This document shows, piece by piece, positions 23,273-35,628 of a stretch of 64,000 nt of DNA. The stretch comes from Dyella lutea (GTDB lineage Bacteria > Pseudomonadota > Gammaproteobacteria > Xanthomonadales > Rhodanobacteraceae). Each line of letters begins with the position of its first letter. Position 1 is the first letter of the stretch. The DNA lies in assembly GCF_024158035.1 (NCBI RefSeq), contig NZ_JAMZEK010000002.1, forward strand, positions 620,001-684,000, in the 5' to 3' direction. The notes under the pieces were generated by a model. It was not told the origin of the DNA. It saw nothing but the letters and a program-made list of their open reading frames with translations, and did not search any database. Position numbers and translations under genes: made by a program.

Positions 23273-24966
23273 CGGGCGGGCTGGCGGGCGATGACGAACC
23301 CCGTGGGCAGGCGGCCGAGCAAGACGTACGGCAGCCGGTGTTGCTGCAGCACCGCCATGGCGCGCGCGTCGACCAGGGCGACGCCGTGGGCGGAGGCACG
23401 CCAGCGTGCCTCGAAGGCTTCGAGCGTCGGCAGGTAGCCGCCGGGGCGGGAGTCGATGAAGGGCGTGAGATCGTCGCGGTCCTGCGCCACGATGGTCACC
23501 GGGCGCTCCAGGTAGAACGGCAGGCCGCGGACGAAGCCGCCGACCATGTAGACCGGCGTGTCCACGGTGAGCGCCGGCGCCATCAGCCGCGCCACCGGCT
23601 CGCCCGAGCGCGGTCCGACCCAGGCCTGCGACGCCAGCAGGGTGATCGTCCAGCCGACGATGCCGGCCAGGGCCAGCGCGTGCATCGCCGCATCGTGGTG
23701 GCGGTGCCGGGTCAGCCGGCCGGTCGCATAGCCCGCCGCGAGCGCCATGATCGCCAGGCCCGCGGCCAGTCCGCCGAGCGCGGACGGCATGCCCGCGTGC
23801 GCCGGGTCGTGGCGCTGCGCGAGCGCCACGGCCAGCGCGGCGGCCGCGGCGATGGCGGCCGCCCAGGCGGTCACGCGCATGCGCCGCGCCAGCGCCTCAT
23901 GCGGCAGTCGGGCGGCGATACGGCCGAGCAGCAGGGCGGCTGCGGGGAACAGCGGTAGGATGTAGAACGGCAACTGCGAGTGCGAGATCGAGAAGAACAC
24001 GAACACCACGCCGACCCAGGCCAGCAGCAGCCGGTCCACCGGTGCGCCGCTCCACATCGCCCGCCAGCCGCTGCGGCTGAACGGCACCAGCGCGGTCCAC
24101 GGGAACAGCCCCAGCAACACCACCGGCAGGAAGAAGCCGGGCGGCTTGCCGCGGTTGTCGGCCGAGGTGAGGAAGCGCGTGAAGTGTTCGCGGATGAAGA
24201 AGTAATCGAAGAACTCCGAGTGCCGCCGAGTCACCTCGATGAACCACGGGGCCGACACCGCCAGCAGCAGGACCAGGCCCGGCAGCAGCGAGACGCGCCC
24301 GAGCACACGCCAGTCCCGCTGCCACAGCATGTACACCGCCAGCACCATGCCCGGCAGCACCACGCCGATGAGTCCCTTCGAAAGCACCGCCAGTGCCAGC
24401 GCCGCCCACATGCCGAGGTTGAGCGCCGTGCGGCGTGACGCCGACGCCGGATCGAACTGCGCCACCACGAAACAGGCCATGCCCAGTGCCAGGAAGGCGG
24501 CGACGCCGAGGTCCAGCGTACCCACGTGCGCGCTCGTCGCGAACAAGAGGCTGCTGCCGAGGATCGTCGCGGCGTAGAAGCCGGCCGCGCGCCCCCACAC
24601 CCGCCACCCGGCCCAGGCCACCGCGGCGATCGCCAGCAGGCCGGCCAGCGCGCCCCACAACCGTGCCACCCAGGGCTCGGTGCCGAGCAGTGCGTACGCG
24701 GCCGCCGTTCCCCAGTAGTGCAGGGGGGGCTTGTCGAAGAACAGGAAGCCGTCGAGGCGCGGCGTGATCCAGTCGCCGCTGGCGAGCATCTCCCGCGCGA
24801 CCTCGGCGTAACGGCCCTCGTCCGGCTCGCCCAGGCCGCTGCGCATGAGTCCAGCGATCCATGCTGCGCCCCACAACAGGGTGACGAGCAGCGAAAGCAG
24901 GCCGGCACGTTCGGCGTGGGCCGGCACCGCGCGTTGCGGGGAAATGCCGGGGCGGGCACTCAGCAT
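23269..24966 (-). CDS. ArnT-like glycosyltransferase family 39/83 protein
   Basis: A 565-residue polytopic protein with the full ArnT/PMT signature: GLGEPDEGRYAEVAREMLA in the first periplasmic loop (acidic DE and R) and GFLFFDKPPLHYWGTA just after it, followed by about 11 membrane segments. ArnT members transfer 4-amino-arabinose from undecaprenyl phosphate to lipid A; relatives transfer other sugars, and no arn genes are adjacent, so the donor is unknown. The gene is coupled to a second family member at its 3' end. Confidence 0.88.
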   Translation of the reverse strand: MLSARPGISPQRAVPAHAERAGLLSLLVTLLWGAAWIAGLMRSGLGEPDEGRYAEVAREMLASGDWITPRLDGFLFFDKPPLHYWGTAAAYALLGTEPWVARLWGALAGLLAIAAVAWAGWRVWGRAAGFYAATILGSSLLFATSAHVGTLDLGVAAFLALGMACFVVAQFDPASASRRTALNLGMWAALALAVLSKGLIGVVLPGMVLAVYMLWQRDWRVLGRVSLLPGLVLLLAVSAPWFIEVTRRHSEFFDYFFIREHFTRFLTSADNRGKPPGFFLPVVLLGLFPWTALVPFSRSGWRAMWSGAPVDRLLLAWVGVVFVFFSISHSQLPFYILPLFPAAALLLGRIAARLPHEALARRMRVTAWAAAIAAAAALAVALAQRHDPAHAGMPSALGGLAAGLAIMALAAGYATGRLTRHRHHDAAMHALALAGIVGWTITLLASQAWVGPRSGEPVARLMAPALTVDTPVYMVGGFVRGLPFYLERPVTIVAQDRDDLTPFIDSRPGGYLPTLEAFEARWRASAHGVALVDARAMAVLQQHRLPYVLLGRLPTGFVIARQPAR

Positions 24967-25083
24967 GTCGGATGGGCCACGGTGGGTGGGGGCGTCCTGC
25001 CGGAGAGCCTCCCACTGTGTCCGTCTACTCTTTCAGGACGTTTTCAGCCGGCCTGCATTTTCGAGGTCAGGCAAGTCGGGACC

Positions 25084-25557
25084 TCATGCCGTTGCATCGC
25101 GCTGCCCGCGCACGGCCGGCTTGAGCCGCACGTAGAGCTGCTTGCGGACACGTGCCACCACCTCGCCGTTCGAGGCGGTGATCTCGGTCTCGAACCAGCG
25201 CAACACCTTGTCGCCGCCGGCCGCCGCCGAGCGCAGCTCGTCGACCACGGCGTCGGGCATCCGGAATGCCGCGTGGACGTCGGCGCGGCCGGGCGCCACG
25301 AAGTCGATCGCGCCGGCCTTGTCCCATACCAGGTAGTCGCGTCCCAGCCGGTGCATCGCCAGCAGCATCCAGAACGGATCGCTCATCGCGAACAGGTTGC
25401 CGCCGAACTGCGTACGCACATAGTTGCGGTTCCATGGCCGCAGCCGCAGGAGCACATGCGCTTCGCTCCAGTCCTGCGCGATCGACTGCACGCGGATGCT
25501 GTTGACCAGGAACGGGGGCCACAGGTTGATGAGGCGACGGAAGGTGTTCGGGCGCAT
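25084..25557 (-). CDS. DUF4442 / YiiD-C-like hotdog-fold protein
   Basis: A 157-residue protein starting MRPNTFRRLINLWPPFLVNS, with VLLRLRPWNRNYVRTQFGGNLFAM and a following DPFWMLLAM helix, the hotdog pattern of the DUF4442 family (PaaI-like thioesterase relatives). The conserved GG-NLF block marks the start of the central hotdog helix. It may bind or hydrolyse acyl-CoA or acyl-ACP, but no catalytic residue can be assigned from sequence alone. The gene stands alone between the glycosyltransferases and the divergent S9 peptidase. Confidence 0.85.
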   Translation of the reverse strand: MRPNTFRRLINLWPPFLVNSIRVQSIAQDWSEAHVLLRLRPWNRNYVRTQFGGNLFAMSDPFWMLLAMHRLGRDYLVWDKAGAIDFVAPGRADVHAAFRMPDAVVDELRSAAAGGDKVLRWFETEITASNGEVVARVRKQLYVRLKPAVRGQRDATA

Positions 25558-25704
25558 GCACCGGGGCGGGGGAGTGGAGGGGATCGGCAGCTTACAGCAA
25601 CCATACGTAAAGGTATGGTCTGGGTGGGCGACTGTCTTGGCGAAATGCCCCGGCGTGGAGATACTCCGCGCACTCGGCGTGCAAGGCGCCCACAGGGGAA
25701 AATC

Positions 25705-27696
25705 ATGGAAAGGATCGGCAGGTGGATGCTGGGCGTGTTGCTGGTGATGGCCGCGGGCTCGGCGGGGGCGGAGGCAGTGTCGTTCGCGGATCTGGCGCGT
25801 CATGCCGAATACTCGGACCTGCGGATCTCGCCCGATGGGCAGCATGTCGCGGCGAAGGCCGTGGTCGACGGCAAGCCGGTGCTGGCGATCGTCGACCTGG
25901 TCACCCACAAGGGCGTCGTCGTCAAGCCGCGCGACGGGAACGAGGTCTACCAGCTGTGGTGGGCCAACAACCAGCGGATCATCTACAACGAGACCACCGA
26001 CCTGGCCGGGTGGGACGCGCCCTTTGCGACCGGAGAGCTGTTCGGGGTGAACGCCGACGGTACGGGCGCCAAGCTGCTGTTCGGCTATCGCGCCGGCGGA
26101 TCGTCCATCGCCACCCATATCCAGAAACCGCAGTCCGAGCTGGCCAGCGCAGAGATGGTCGATACGCTTCCTGGCGACGACCGGCATGTGCTGGTCGGGG
26201 TCTGGTCCTGGTACAGCTACAAGGACGGCGCGTTCACCCAGCTCAACGTGATGAACGTGATGGACGGCACGATGCGGCCGGCAGGCACTGCGCCGGTGCG
26301 TGATGCTTCATTTGTGGTCGACCACCATGGCGTGGCGCGGTTCGCCATCGGCGACGACGCGCACGCGCATCGGCAGGTGTACTACCGCACCGGCGAAAGC
26401 CAGCCCTGGAAGCTGCTGTTCGATGCACCGCTGGGCTCGTTTGCGCCGACGCCGCTCGTCTTCAGTGGCGACGATCGTCTGGTCTACATGCACTGCGGCG
26501 CGCCGGGCAAGGTCGACGCGCTGTGCCCCTGGAAGGTGGACGGCGAGGCCATGCAGCCGGCGGTGTGGAGCAGCGACACGGTGGAGCTCTACCACCTGAT
26601 CAGGAGCCTGGACCACAAGGACCTCGTCGGCGTGGCCTCGATGCCGGGCTTGCCGATGGTGCAGGCCATTGCGCCGCATGCCGACAGCATCGCATTGATC
26701 GGCTCGATGTCGAAGGCCCTGCCAGGTGAGAGCGTCTCCATCGAATCGACCACGCGGGACGGCAGCAAGGCGATCCTGCTGGCCAGTTCGGACATGGACC
26801 CGGGCACCTACTACCTGTGGGACCGCAAGAGCGGCAAGACCACCCCGCTGCTGAAAAGCCGCTCATGGATCAACCCGAACCGCATGGCGGAAATGCAGCC
26901 GGTGTCGTTCAAGGCCCGCGACGGACTGACCGTCCACGGCTACCTCAGCACGCCCCCGGGGCAGGAACAGGCGCACCACCTGCCGATGGTGGTTTTCGTG
27001 CATGGCGGTCCGTTCGGCATCCGCGACTGGTGGGGGTTCGATCCCTACGTGCAGATGCTTGCGACGCATGGATATGCCGTGCTGCAGGTGAACTACCGTG
27101 GTTCGGGAGGCTACGGCGGGGCGTTTCAGGTGGCCGGCTACCGGCAGTGGGGTGGGGCGATGCAGGACGACGTCACCGATGCCACGAAATGGGCGATTGC
27201 CCAGGGCATTGCCGATGCGGGCCGGATCTGCATCTTCGGCGGCAGTTACGGTGGCTACGCTGCGCTGGAAGGTGTGGCGAAGGAGCCGGGGCTCTACCGT
27301 TGCGCGATCGGATACGTTGGCGTCTACGACCTGGCGAAGCTGGAACGCTGGAGCGACGCGACCGATTCATCCGCCGGAGAAAGCTTCTTCCGCGGAGTGC
27401 TGGGCAGCGATCCGGCGAAGCTGGCGGCCATCTCGCCCGACACCCAGGCGGCAAAGATCAAGGCGCAGGTGATGTTGGTGGTGGGCGGGCAGGACACCCG
27501 CGTGCCGCCGGATCAGGGGCGGGCCATGCGCGTGGCATTGCAGAAGGCCGGCAACGAGCCGGAGTGGCTGTACGAATCCGGTGAGGGGCATGGCTTCTAC
27601 GGCGAGGACCACCGCGCCAGCCTGTTCCAGAAGGTGGTCGGATTCCTCGATCGCAATATCGGAAGTGCTGCCGCCGGGGCCGCCAAGCCGCATTGA
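25705..27696 (+). CDS. Exported S9 family prolyl oligopeptidase-like serine peptidase
   Basis: A 663-residue protein with a Sec signal peptide (MLGVLLVMAAGSAGA^EA). An N-terminal beta-propeller of about 400 residues (repeats such as DLRISPDGQHVAAKAVVDG) is followed by the alpha/beta hydrolase domain. The catalytic triad is S514 in FGGSYGGYAAL, D597 in GGQDTRVPP and H629 in GEGHGFYGEDH. This is the acylaminoacyl/dipeptidyl-peptidase branch widespread in Xanthomonadales and probably trims peptides in the periplasm. AGGGGAAA upstream of the ATG serves as ribosome binding site. Confidence 0.93.
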   Translation: MERIGRWMLGVLLVMAAGSAGAEAVSFADLARHAEYSDLRISPDGQHVAAKAVVDGKPVLAIVDLVTHKGVVVKPRDGNEVYQLWWANNQRIIYNETTDLAGWDAPFATGELFGVNADGTGAKLLFGYRAGGSSIATHIQKPQSELASAEMVDTLPGDDRHVLVGVWSWYSYKDGAFTQLNVMNVMDGTMRPAGTAPVRDASFVVDHHGVARFAIGDDAHAHRQVYYRTGESQPWKLLFDAPLGSFAPTPLVFSGDDRLVYMHCGAPGKVDALCPWKVDGEAMQPAVWSSDTVELYHLIRSLDHKDLVGVASMPGLPMVQAIAPHADSIALIGSMSKALPGESVSIESTTRDGSKAILLASSDMDPGTYYLWDRKSGKTTPLLKSRSWINPNRMAEMQPVSFKARDGLTVHGYLSTPPGQEQAHHLPMVVFVHGGPFGIRDWWGFDPYVQMLATHGYAVLQVNYRGSGGYGGAFQVAGYRQWGGAMQDDVTDATKWAIAQGIADAGRICIFGGSYGGYAALEGVAKEPGLYRCAIGYVGVYDLAKLERWSDATDSSAGESFFRGVLGSDPAKLAAISPDTQAAKIKAQVMLVVGGQDTRVPPDQGRAMRVALQKAGNEPEWLYESGEGHGFYGEDHRASLFQKVVGFLDRNIGSAAAGAAKPH

Positions 27697-27715
27697 TCTG
27701 CGGGCCCTTGCATCG

Positions 27716-27731
27716 GCCCACGCGTGGGCCG
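27716..27731. other. Palindrome between convergent genes
   Basis: GGCCCACGCGTGGGCC is a perfect 16-base palindrome in the 56-base gap between the convergent S9 and ybbN-like genes. No T-tract follows on either strand, so termination function is uncertain. Confidence 0.35.
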
Positions 27732-27752
27732 GTGCGATCCGGCGTGCAGCGA

Positions 27753-28625
27753 TCAGAACAGCAGCGAAGCCATGCGGCGCCGGTAGCGGCCCACCAGTTC
27801 GGCGTCGTCGAGGGTGGCGAAGGCGGCAATCAGGCGCTTCTTCGCGGCGCCGTCGTTCCAGTCGCGGGCCTTCTCCAGGATGACGAGGAACTGCTCGAGC
27901 CCGGCCGCCGGTTCGTCCTCGATCAGCAGGCGTACGCCGAGCAGGTCGCGCGCTTCCCAGTCGGCCGGATCGGCGGCCATCCGTTGGCGCAGGGCCTCCA
28001 TCGTCGGCGCGCCGGCGAGGGCGCCAGCCAGATCGAGCTGATGGCGCAGGCGCACGGCGCGTGCGTCGGTGGCGAGGTTGGCGGGCAGGGCATCGAGCTC
28101 GGCCTGCGCGGCGTCCACGTTGCCCAGCCGCATCAGTGCCACCGCCAGGTCGAGCTTCAGCTGCGGCTGGTCGGGGGCCGCGGCGATCGCCTGCTGCAGG
28201 CGGTTGACCGCCTCGGTCGGCGACTCGGTCGGCGCCGCAACGGCCTCGTCGCCCCCAGCGACGGGTTCGCCGTCGAGCGGCTGCACGTGGCGGGCAAGGA
28301 ACTCGCGCAGCTGACCTTCCGGCAGGGCACCGGCGAAGCCGTCGAGGATCTGCCCGTCCTTGACCAGCATCACCGTGGGGATGGAGCGGATGCCGAACAT
28401 CGCCGCCAGCTGCTGGTTGGCATCCACGTCGACCTTGCCGAGTCGGAAGGCGCCGTTGAACTCGCCGGCCAGCTTCTCGAGCATCGGGCCCAGCGTGCGG
28501 CACGGGCCGCACCAGGTTGCCCAGAAATCCACCAGCACCGGGGTGTCGAGCGAGGCCTGCAGGACGTCGCTTTCGAAGTTGCTCTCGGTGACTTCGAAGA
28601 CGTGTGGATGGGCGGTGTCGGTCAC
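27753..28625 (-). CDS. ybbN: YbbN/CnoX-like thioredoxin-TPR protein
   Basis: A 290-residue cytoplasmic protein: thioredoxin domain (about residues 8-110) with FWATWCGPCRTLGPML, then a TPR-like helical region. E. coli CnoX (YbbN) has this architecture and hands substrates to GroEL, but its active site is degenerate; here the canonical WCGPC is intact, so the protein is probably redox active. The GTG start at 28625 is chosen because GGAGCG lies just upstream and the thioredoxin domain begins immediately (VTDTAHPHVFEVT); an open frame further upstream lacks homology. Confidence 0.9.
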   Translation of the reverse strand: MTDTAHPHVFEVTESNFESDVLQASLDTPVLVDFWATWCGPCRTLGPMLEKLAGEFNGAFRLGKVDVDANQQLAAMFGIRSIPTVMLVKDGQILDGFAGALPEGQLREFLARHVQPLDGEPVAGGDEAVAAPTESPTEAVNRLQQAIAAAPDQPQLKLDLAVALMRLGNVDAAQAELDALPANLATDARAVRLRHQLDLAGALAGAPTMEALRQRMAADPADWEARDLLGVRLLIEDEPAAGLEQFLVILEKARDWNDGAAKKRLIAAFATLDDAELVGRYRRRMASLLF

Positions 28626-28753
28626 GGTATCGCTCCGGTGGTCAATGGCGCCCCAGATCTGGGCCCGACGGCAGCATATCAAGAGCATGGAGACCGGCCG
28701 GTGCGGTCGAGGCCGGTTCAGCGCCATGCGCCGAGATTTGCGAGAATCCCGCG

Positions 28754-29410
28754 ATGACCAGCCTGGGAAACAGCACCATACGCATGGGCGCGAACACGCC
28801 ATCCACCACGGCAGGGCTGCTGATCTGCGAGCACTGCGACACGGTGTACCGTCGGCGCCCGCTGTCGCGGGGCGAGGTGGCCTGCTGCGAGCGCTGCCAC
28901 AACATCCTCGAGCGGCATGCCCGGCTGGGGCCGGACCAGCTGCTCGCGCTCACCTTCACCGCCATGGTGGTCTTCGTGCAGGCCAATATCTGGCCCATCG
29001 TGACCCTCGAGCTCAACGGCCGGCCGAGCAGCGCCACGCTGTGGGGCACCATCGTCACGATGTGGCAGCAGCATGCCGAAGTGGTCGCGGTGCTCGCCGC
29101 GCTCACGTTGTTCTTTTTCCCGATGGCGAAGATGCTGCTGTTCGGCTGGGTGTTCTGGTTCGCCCGGCGCGGTGAGCGCGGGCCGGGTTTCCGCAGCGCG
29201 ATGATCGTGCTGCATTACCTCGGGCCGTGGACGATGAGCGAGGTGTTCGTGCTCGGCGCGATGGTCGCCATCGTCAAGGCGCGGGTGTATTTCCACGTAG
29301 TGCCGGATCCGGGCATCTTCGCCTACGGCGCGCTGATGCTGCTGATCACGGTATTTGGCACGGTGGACCTGCGTCAGCTGTGGGACGTGACGCGGGAGCG
29401 GTCGCGGTGA
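28754..29410 (+). CDS. pqiA: PqiA-domain membrane protein (N-terminal half equivalent)
   Basis: A 218-residue inner-membrane protein. A zinc ribbon at the N-terminus (CEHCDTVYRRRPLSRGE then CCERCH) is followed by four membrane segments, with the PqiA signature FPMAKMLLFGWVFW and LGPWTMSEVFVLGAMVA. In E. coli PqiA is one protein of about 417 residues with two such modules; here each is a separate gene, and the GTGA overlap with the next gene couples them. With PqiB and PqiC it forms an envelope-spanning lipid transport system. Confidence 0.9.
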   Translation: MTSLGNSTIRMGANTPSTTAGLLICEHCDTVYRRRPLSRGEVACCERCHNILERHARLGPDQLLALTFTAMVVFVQANIWPIVTLELNGRPSSATLWGTIVTMWQQHAEVVAVLAALTLFFFPMAKMLLFGWVFWFARRGERGPGFRSAMIVLHYLGPWTMSEVFVLGAMVAIVKARVYFHVVPDPGIFAYGALMLLITVFGTVDLRQLWDVTRERSR

Positions 29411-30030
29411 GCGCGCTGCCGCGGGCTGACGAGCTGGGCCTGATCGGCTGCCACGTGTGCGGCCTGGTATGCCGCGACGGCCATGTGCACGACCAGGCCT
29501 GCCCGCGCTGCGGCGCGCGCCTGCACCGGCGCAAGTCGGCCAGCGCCAGCCGCACCTGGGCGTGGCTGATTACCGCGTTCATCTTCTATCTTCCGGCCAA
29601 CCTGCTGCCGATCATGCGCACGGTGAGCCTGGGCGACGTGGACGACAACACCATCCTCAGCGGCGTGGTCGAGCTGTGGGTCAAGGGCTCGCCGGATCTG
29701 GCGGTCATCGTCTTCACGGCGAGCATCGTGGTACCCATGCTGAAATTCCTGGTGCTGGGGACGCTGCTGGTATCCGTCCAGCGCCGCAGCATGTGGGCAC
29801 AGCGCCAGCGCACGATGCTTTACCGGCTGGTCGAGTTCATCGGCTACTGGTCGATGCTCGACGTGTTCGTGGTGGCGCTGCTGACCGCGCTGGTGCGTTT
29901 CAACGTGTTGAGCCAGGTGGAGCCGCTGCCGGGAGTGGTGTACTTCGGCCTGACCGTGGTGGCGACGATGTTCGCCTCGATGAGTTTCGATCCGCGCCTG
30001 ATCTGGGATAGCAGGGACAACGATGACTGA
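29407..30030 (+). CDS. PqiA-domain membrane protein (C-terminal half equivalent)
   Basis: A 207-residue inner-membrane protein starting with GTG at 29407. A second zinc ribbon (CHVCGLVCRDGHVHD then CPRCGARL) precedes four membrane segments with YLPANLLPIMRTVSLGD and VVPMLKFLVLGTLLV, matching the second PqiA module. It overlaps the previous gene by four bases and pqiB by eight, so all four pqi genes form one operon. Two-gene PqiA arrangements are known in other gammaproteobacteria. Confidence 0.9.
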   Translation: MSALPRADELGLIGCHVCGLVCRDGHVHDQACPRCGARLHRRKSASASRTWAWLITAFIFYLPANLLPIMRTVSLGDVDDNTILSGVVELWVKGSPDLAVIVFTASIVVPMLKFLVLGTLLVSVQRRSMWAQRQRTMLYRLVEFIGYWSMLDVFVVALLTALVRFNVLSQVEPLPGVVYFGLTVVATMFASMSFDPRLIWDSRDNDD

Positions 30031-31696
30031 AGAAACCAATCCCGCGGGCGACGAGCTGCCGCAGCCGGTAGTGCACCGGCGCCGGCTGGGTGCCTCGCTG
30101 ATCTGGCTGGTGCCGATCCTCGCCGCCGTGGTGGGACTGTCGCTGGTGGTGCACAGCTGGATGCAGGCCGGGCCGTCGATCACCATCAGTTTCCAGTCCG
30201 CCGAGGGCCTGGACGCCGGCAAGACCACGGTGAAGTACAAGAACGTGGTGATCGGCAAGGTCACCCACATCCGGCTCAGCCCGGATCGAAGCCAGGTGCT
30301 GGTCAAGGTGGCGCTGGACAAGAGTGCCGAGGGCTTTGCCCGCGCCGACACCCGCTTCTGGGTGGTGCGTCCGCGGATCGGGCTGGGCGGTGTATCGGGG
30401 GTCGACACGCTGCTGTCCGGCGCCTTCATCGGCGCCGATGTCGGTACATCGGACGAGACGCGTTACGACTTCAAGGGGCTGGAGAACCCGCCGGCGGTCA
30501 CTTATGGGGCGCCGGGCAAGAGCTTCGTCCTGCACGCCGAGGACCTCGGCTCGCTGGACATCGGCTCGCCGCTGTACTTCCGTCGGGTGCAGGTGGGCCG
30601 CGTGGCGTCCTACGAGCTGGACAAGGACGGCAAGGGCGTCACTTTCACCATCTTCATAGACGGTCCCTACGACCAGTTCGTCACCCGTTCGTCGCGCTTC
30701 TGGAACGCCAGCGGCCTGGATGTCTCGCTGGGGGCGAACGGCCTGAAGGTGAACACGCAGTCGCTGGCCACCGTGCTGGCCGGTGGCGTGGCGTTCCAGG
30801 ATCCGGCCGGTCCGCACGATGCCACCCCGGCGCAGGAGGGAGCGTCCTACCGGCTGTTCGACGACAAGGCCACCGCGATGGCGCCGCCGGATGGTCCGCC
30901 GCAGTACATCCGCATGCGCTTCGACCAGTCACTGCGCGGGTTGGCGGTGGACGCGCCGGTGGAATTCCTCGGCATCAACATCGGCCGGGTGGTGTCGATC
31001 ACCATGGACTACGACGCCAAGCGCGAGAGTTTCCCGGTGACCGTGGGCGCCGTGGTCTATCCGCAGCGGCTCGGTCGCGCCTACGACAAGCTGGTGGCCC
31101 AGGCGCAGGAGCAGAACGGCAGTCCCGACCTGGCGCCGATCATGGGCAAGCTGGTCGCCCATGGCCTGCGCGCGCAGGCGCGCACCGGCAACCTGCTGAC
31201 CGGCCAGCTCTACATCGCGATGGATTTCCTGCCGAAGGCGCCGAAGGTCGCCTTCGACCCGACGGTCCGCCCGTTGCAGATCCCTACCGCTCCGGGCAGC
31301 TTCGACAAGCTGCAGGAGCAGCTCGCGGAGATCGTGGACAAGGTGCAGAAGATCCCGTTCGACAGCATCGGCAAGCACCTGGACCAGACCCTGGCCGATC
31401 TCGACGGCACGCTCAAGCAGGTCAATGGCCAGGTGCTGCCCGAGTTCAAGGGCACGCTCAAGGATGCCCGCCGGACGCTGGGTACCACCGACAATGCGCT
31501 CTCGCCGGATTCGCCGCTGCAGCAGAACCTGCAGGGCACGCTGCAGGAGCTGCAGCGCATGGCGCGCTCGCTGCGGGTGTTCAGCGACTACCTCGGGACC
31601 CACCCGGAAGCCTTGATCCGCGGGCGCAAGAGCGACCCGGCCCCCTCGAAGCCGCCGACCGAAGCCCAACCATCCAAGCAAGGGAGCAAGCCATGA
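30023..31696 (+). CDS. pqiB: Intermembrane transport protein PqiB (MCE family)
   Basis: A 557-residue protein with one N-terminal membrane anchor (ASLIWLVPILAAVVGLSLVV) and three MCE/MlaD domains: the first starts GPSITISFQSAEGLDAGKT, the second near AVTYGAPGKSFVLHAEDL, the third near QYIRMRFDQSLRGLAVD. The C-terminal helical region (LDGTLKQVNGQVLPEFKG) would form the needle-like barrel that spans the periplasm. It moves lipids between the two membranes with PqiA and PqiC. E. coli PqiB is about 546 residues, so the length is right. Confidence 0.94.
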   Translation: MTEETNPAGDELPQPVVHRRRLGASLIWLVPILAAVVGLSLVVHSWMQAGPSITISFQSAEGLDAGKTTVKYKNVVIGKVTHIRLSPDRSQVLVKVALDKSAEGFARADTRFWVVRPRIGLGGVSGVDTLLSGAFIGADVGTSDETRYDFKGLENPPAVTYGAPGKSFVLHAEDLGSLDIGSPLYFRRVQVGRVASYELDKDGKGVTFTIFIDGPYDQFVTRSSRFWNASGLDVSLGANGLKVNTQSLATVLAGGVAFQDPAGPHDATPAQEGASYRLFDDKATAMAPPDGPPQYIRMRFDQSLRGLAVDAPVEFLGINIGRVVSITMDYDAKRESFPVTVGAVVYPQRLGRAYDKLVAQAQEQNGSPDLAPIMGKLVAHGLRAQARTGNLLTGQLYIAMDFLPKAPKVAFDPTVRPLQIPTAPGSFDKLQEQLAEIVDKVQKIPFDSIGKHLDQTLADLDGTLKQVNGQVLPEFKGTLKDARRTLGTTDNALSPDSPLQQNLQGTLQELQRMARSLRVFSDYLGTHPEALIRGRKSDPAPSKPPTEAQPSKQGSKP

Positions 31697-32310
31697 CGCG
31701 CCTGCGCAACCTGTCCGGCCGCCTCGTGGCGCTCGGCGCCGTGCTGGCGCTCGGTGCCTGCGCCTCCGCGCCGACGCATTACTACACGCTGGTGCCGCCA
31801 GCGTCCGCCGCGCCGGAGCAGGGCGGCTCGGGCCCGGCGTTCGAGCTGTTGCCGGTGAGCATCCCCGCCCAGGACGACCAGCCGCAGCTGGTGGTGCGCC
31901 AGGGTGGACAGGGCGTGGCGCTGCTGCAGGGCGAGCGCTGGATTGCGCCGCTGGCGGACGAGATCCGCGGCGCGCTGTCGGCCGGAATCGCCAGGGCGCT
32001 GGGGCATCCGGACGTGTCCGGGCTGGCCCGCCAGGGGCAGCCCGTGGTCCGCATCAAGGTCGACGTGCGCCGTTTCGATTCGCAGCCAGGCGGCTACGCC
32101 CTGCTGGAAGCCGGTTGGAGCCTGCGCCTGCTCGACGGGGACGGCGCCCCGCGCAGCCTGGCCTGCGCCAGCCGCTTCAACCAGCCGGTAGGCGCGGGTT
32201 ACGACGCGCTGGTGCAGGGGCACCAGCAGGCGCTGGGCCGGCTGGCCGACCAGATCGCCCGGGCGGCGCGTGACCTGGAGGCCGGGGACGCCCGCTGCCC
32301 GGGCGGCTGA
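31693..32310 (+). CDS. pqiC: PqiC-family outer-membrane lipoprotein
   Basis: A 205-residue lipoprotein with signal peptide and lipobox LGAC^ASAPT, then the ABC-transport-auxiliary (DUF330) domain with HYYTLVPP, FELLPVSIPAQDDQPQLV and ERWIAPLADEIRGALSAGI. PqiC docks the PqiB needle to the outer membrane. It overlaps pqiB by four bases. Confidence 0.93.
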   Translation: MTRLRNLSGRLVALGAVLALGACASAPTHYYTLVPPASAAPEQGGSGPAFELLPVSIPAQDDQPQLVVRQGGQGVALLQGERWIAPLADEIRGALSAGIARALGHPDVSGLARQGQPVVRIKVDVRRFDSQPGGYALLEAGWSLRLLDGDGAPRSLACASRFNQPVGAGYDALVQGHQQALGRLADQIARAARDLEAGDARCPGG

Positions 32311-32359
32311 GTGCAGCCGCACCGTTTCCGGCTTGGCGAGCCCTCGGTGCTTGGGCTAG

Positions 32360-35625
<3,266 letters not shown>

Positions 35626-35628
35626 ACG

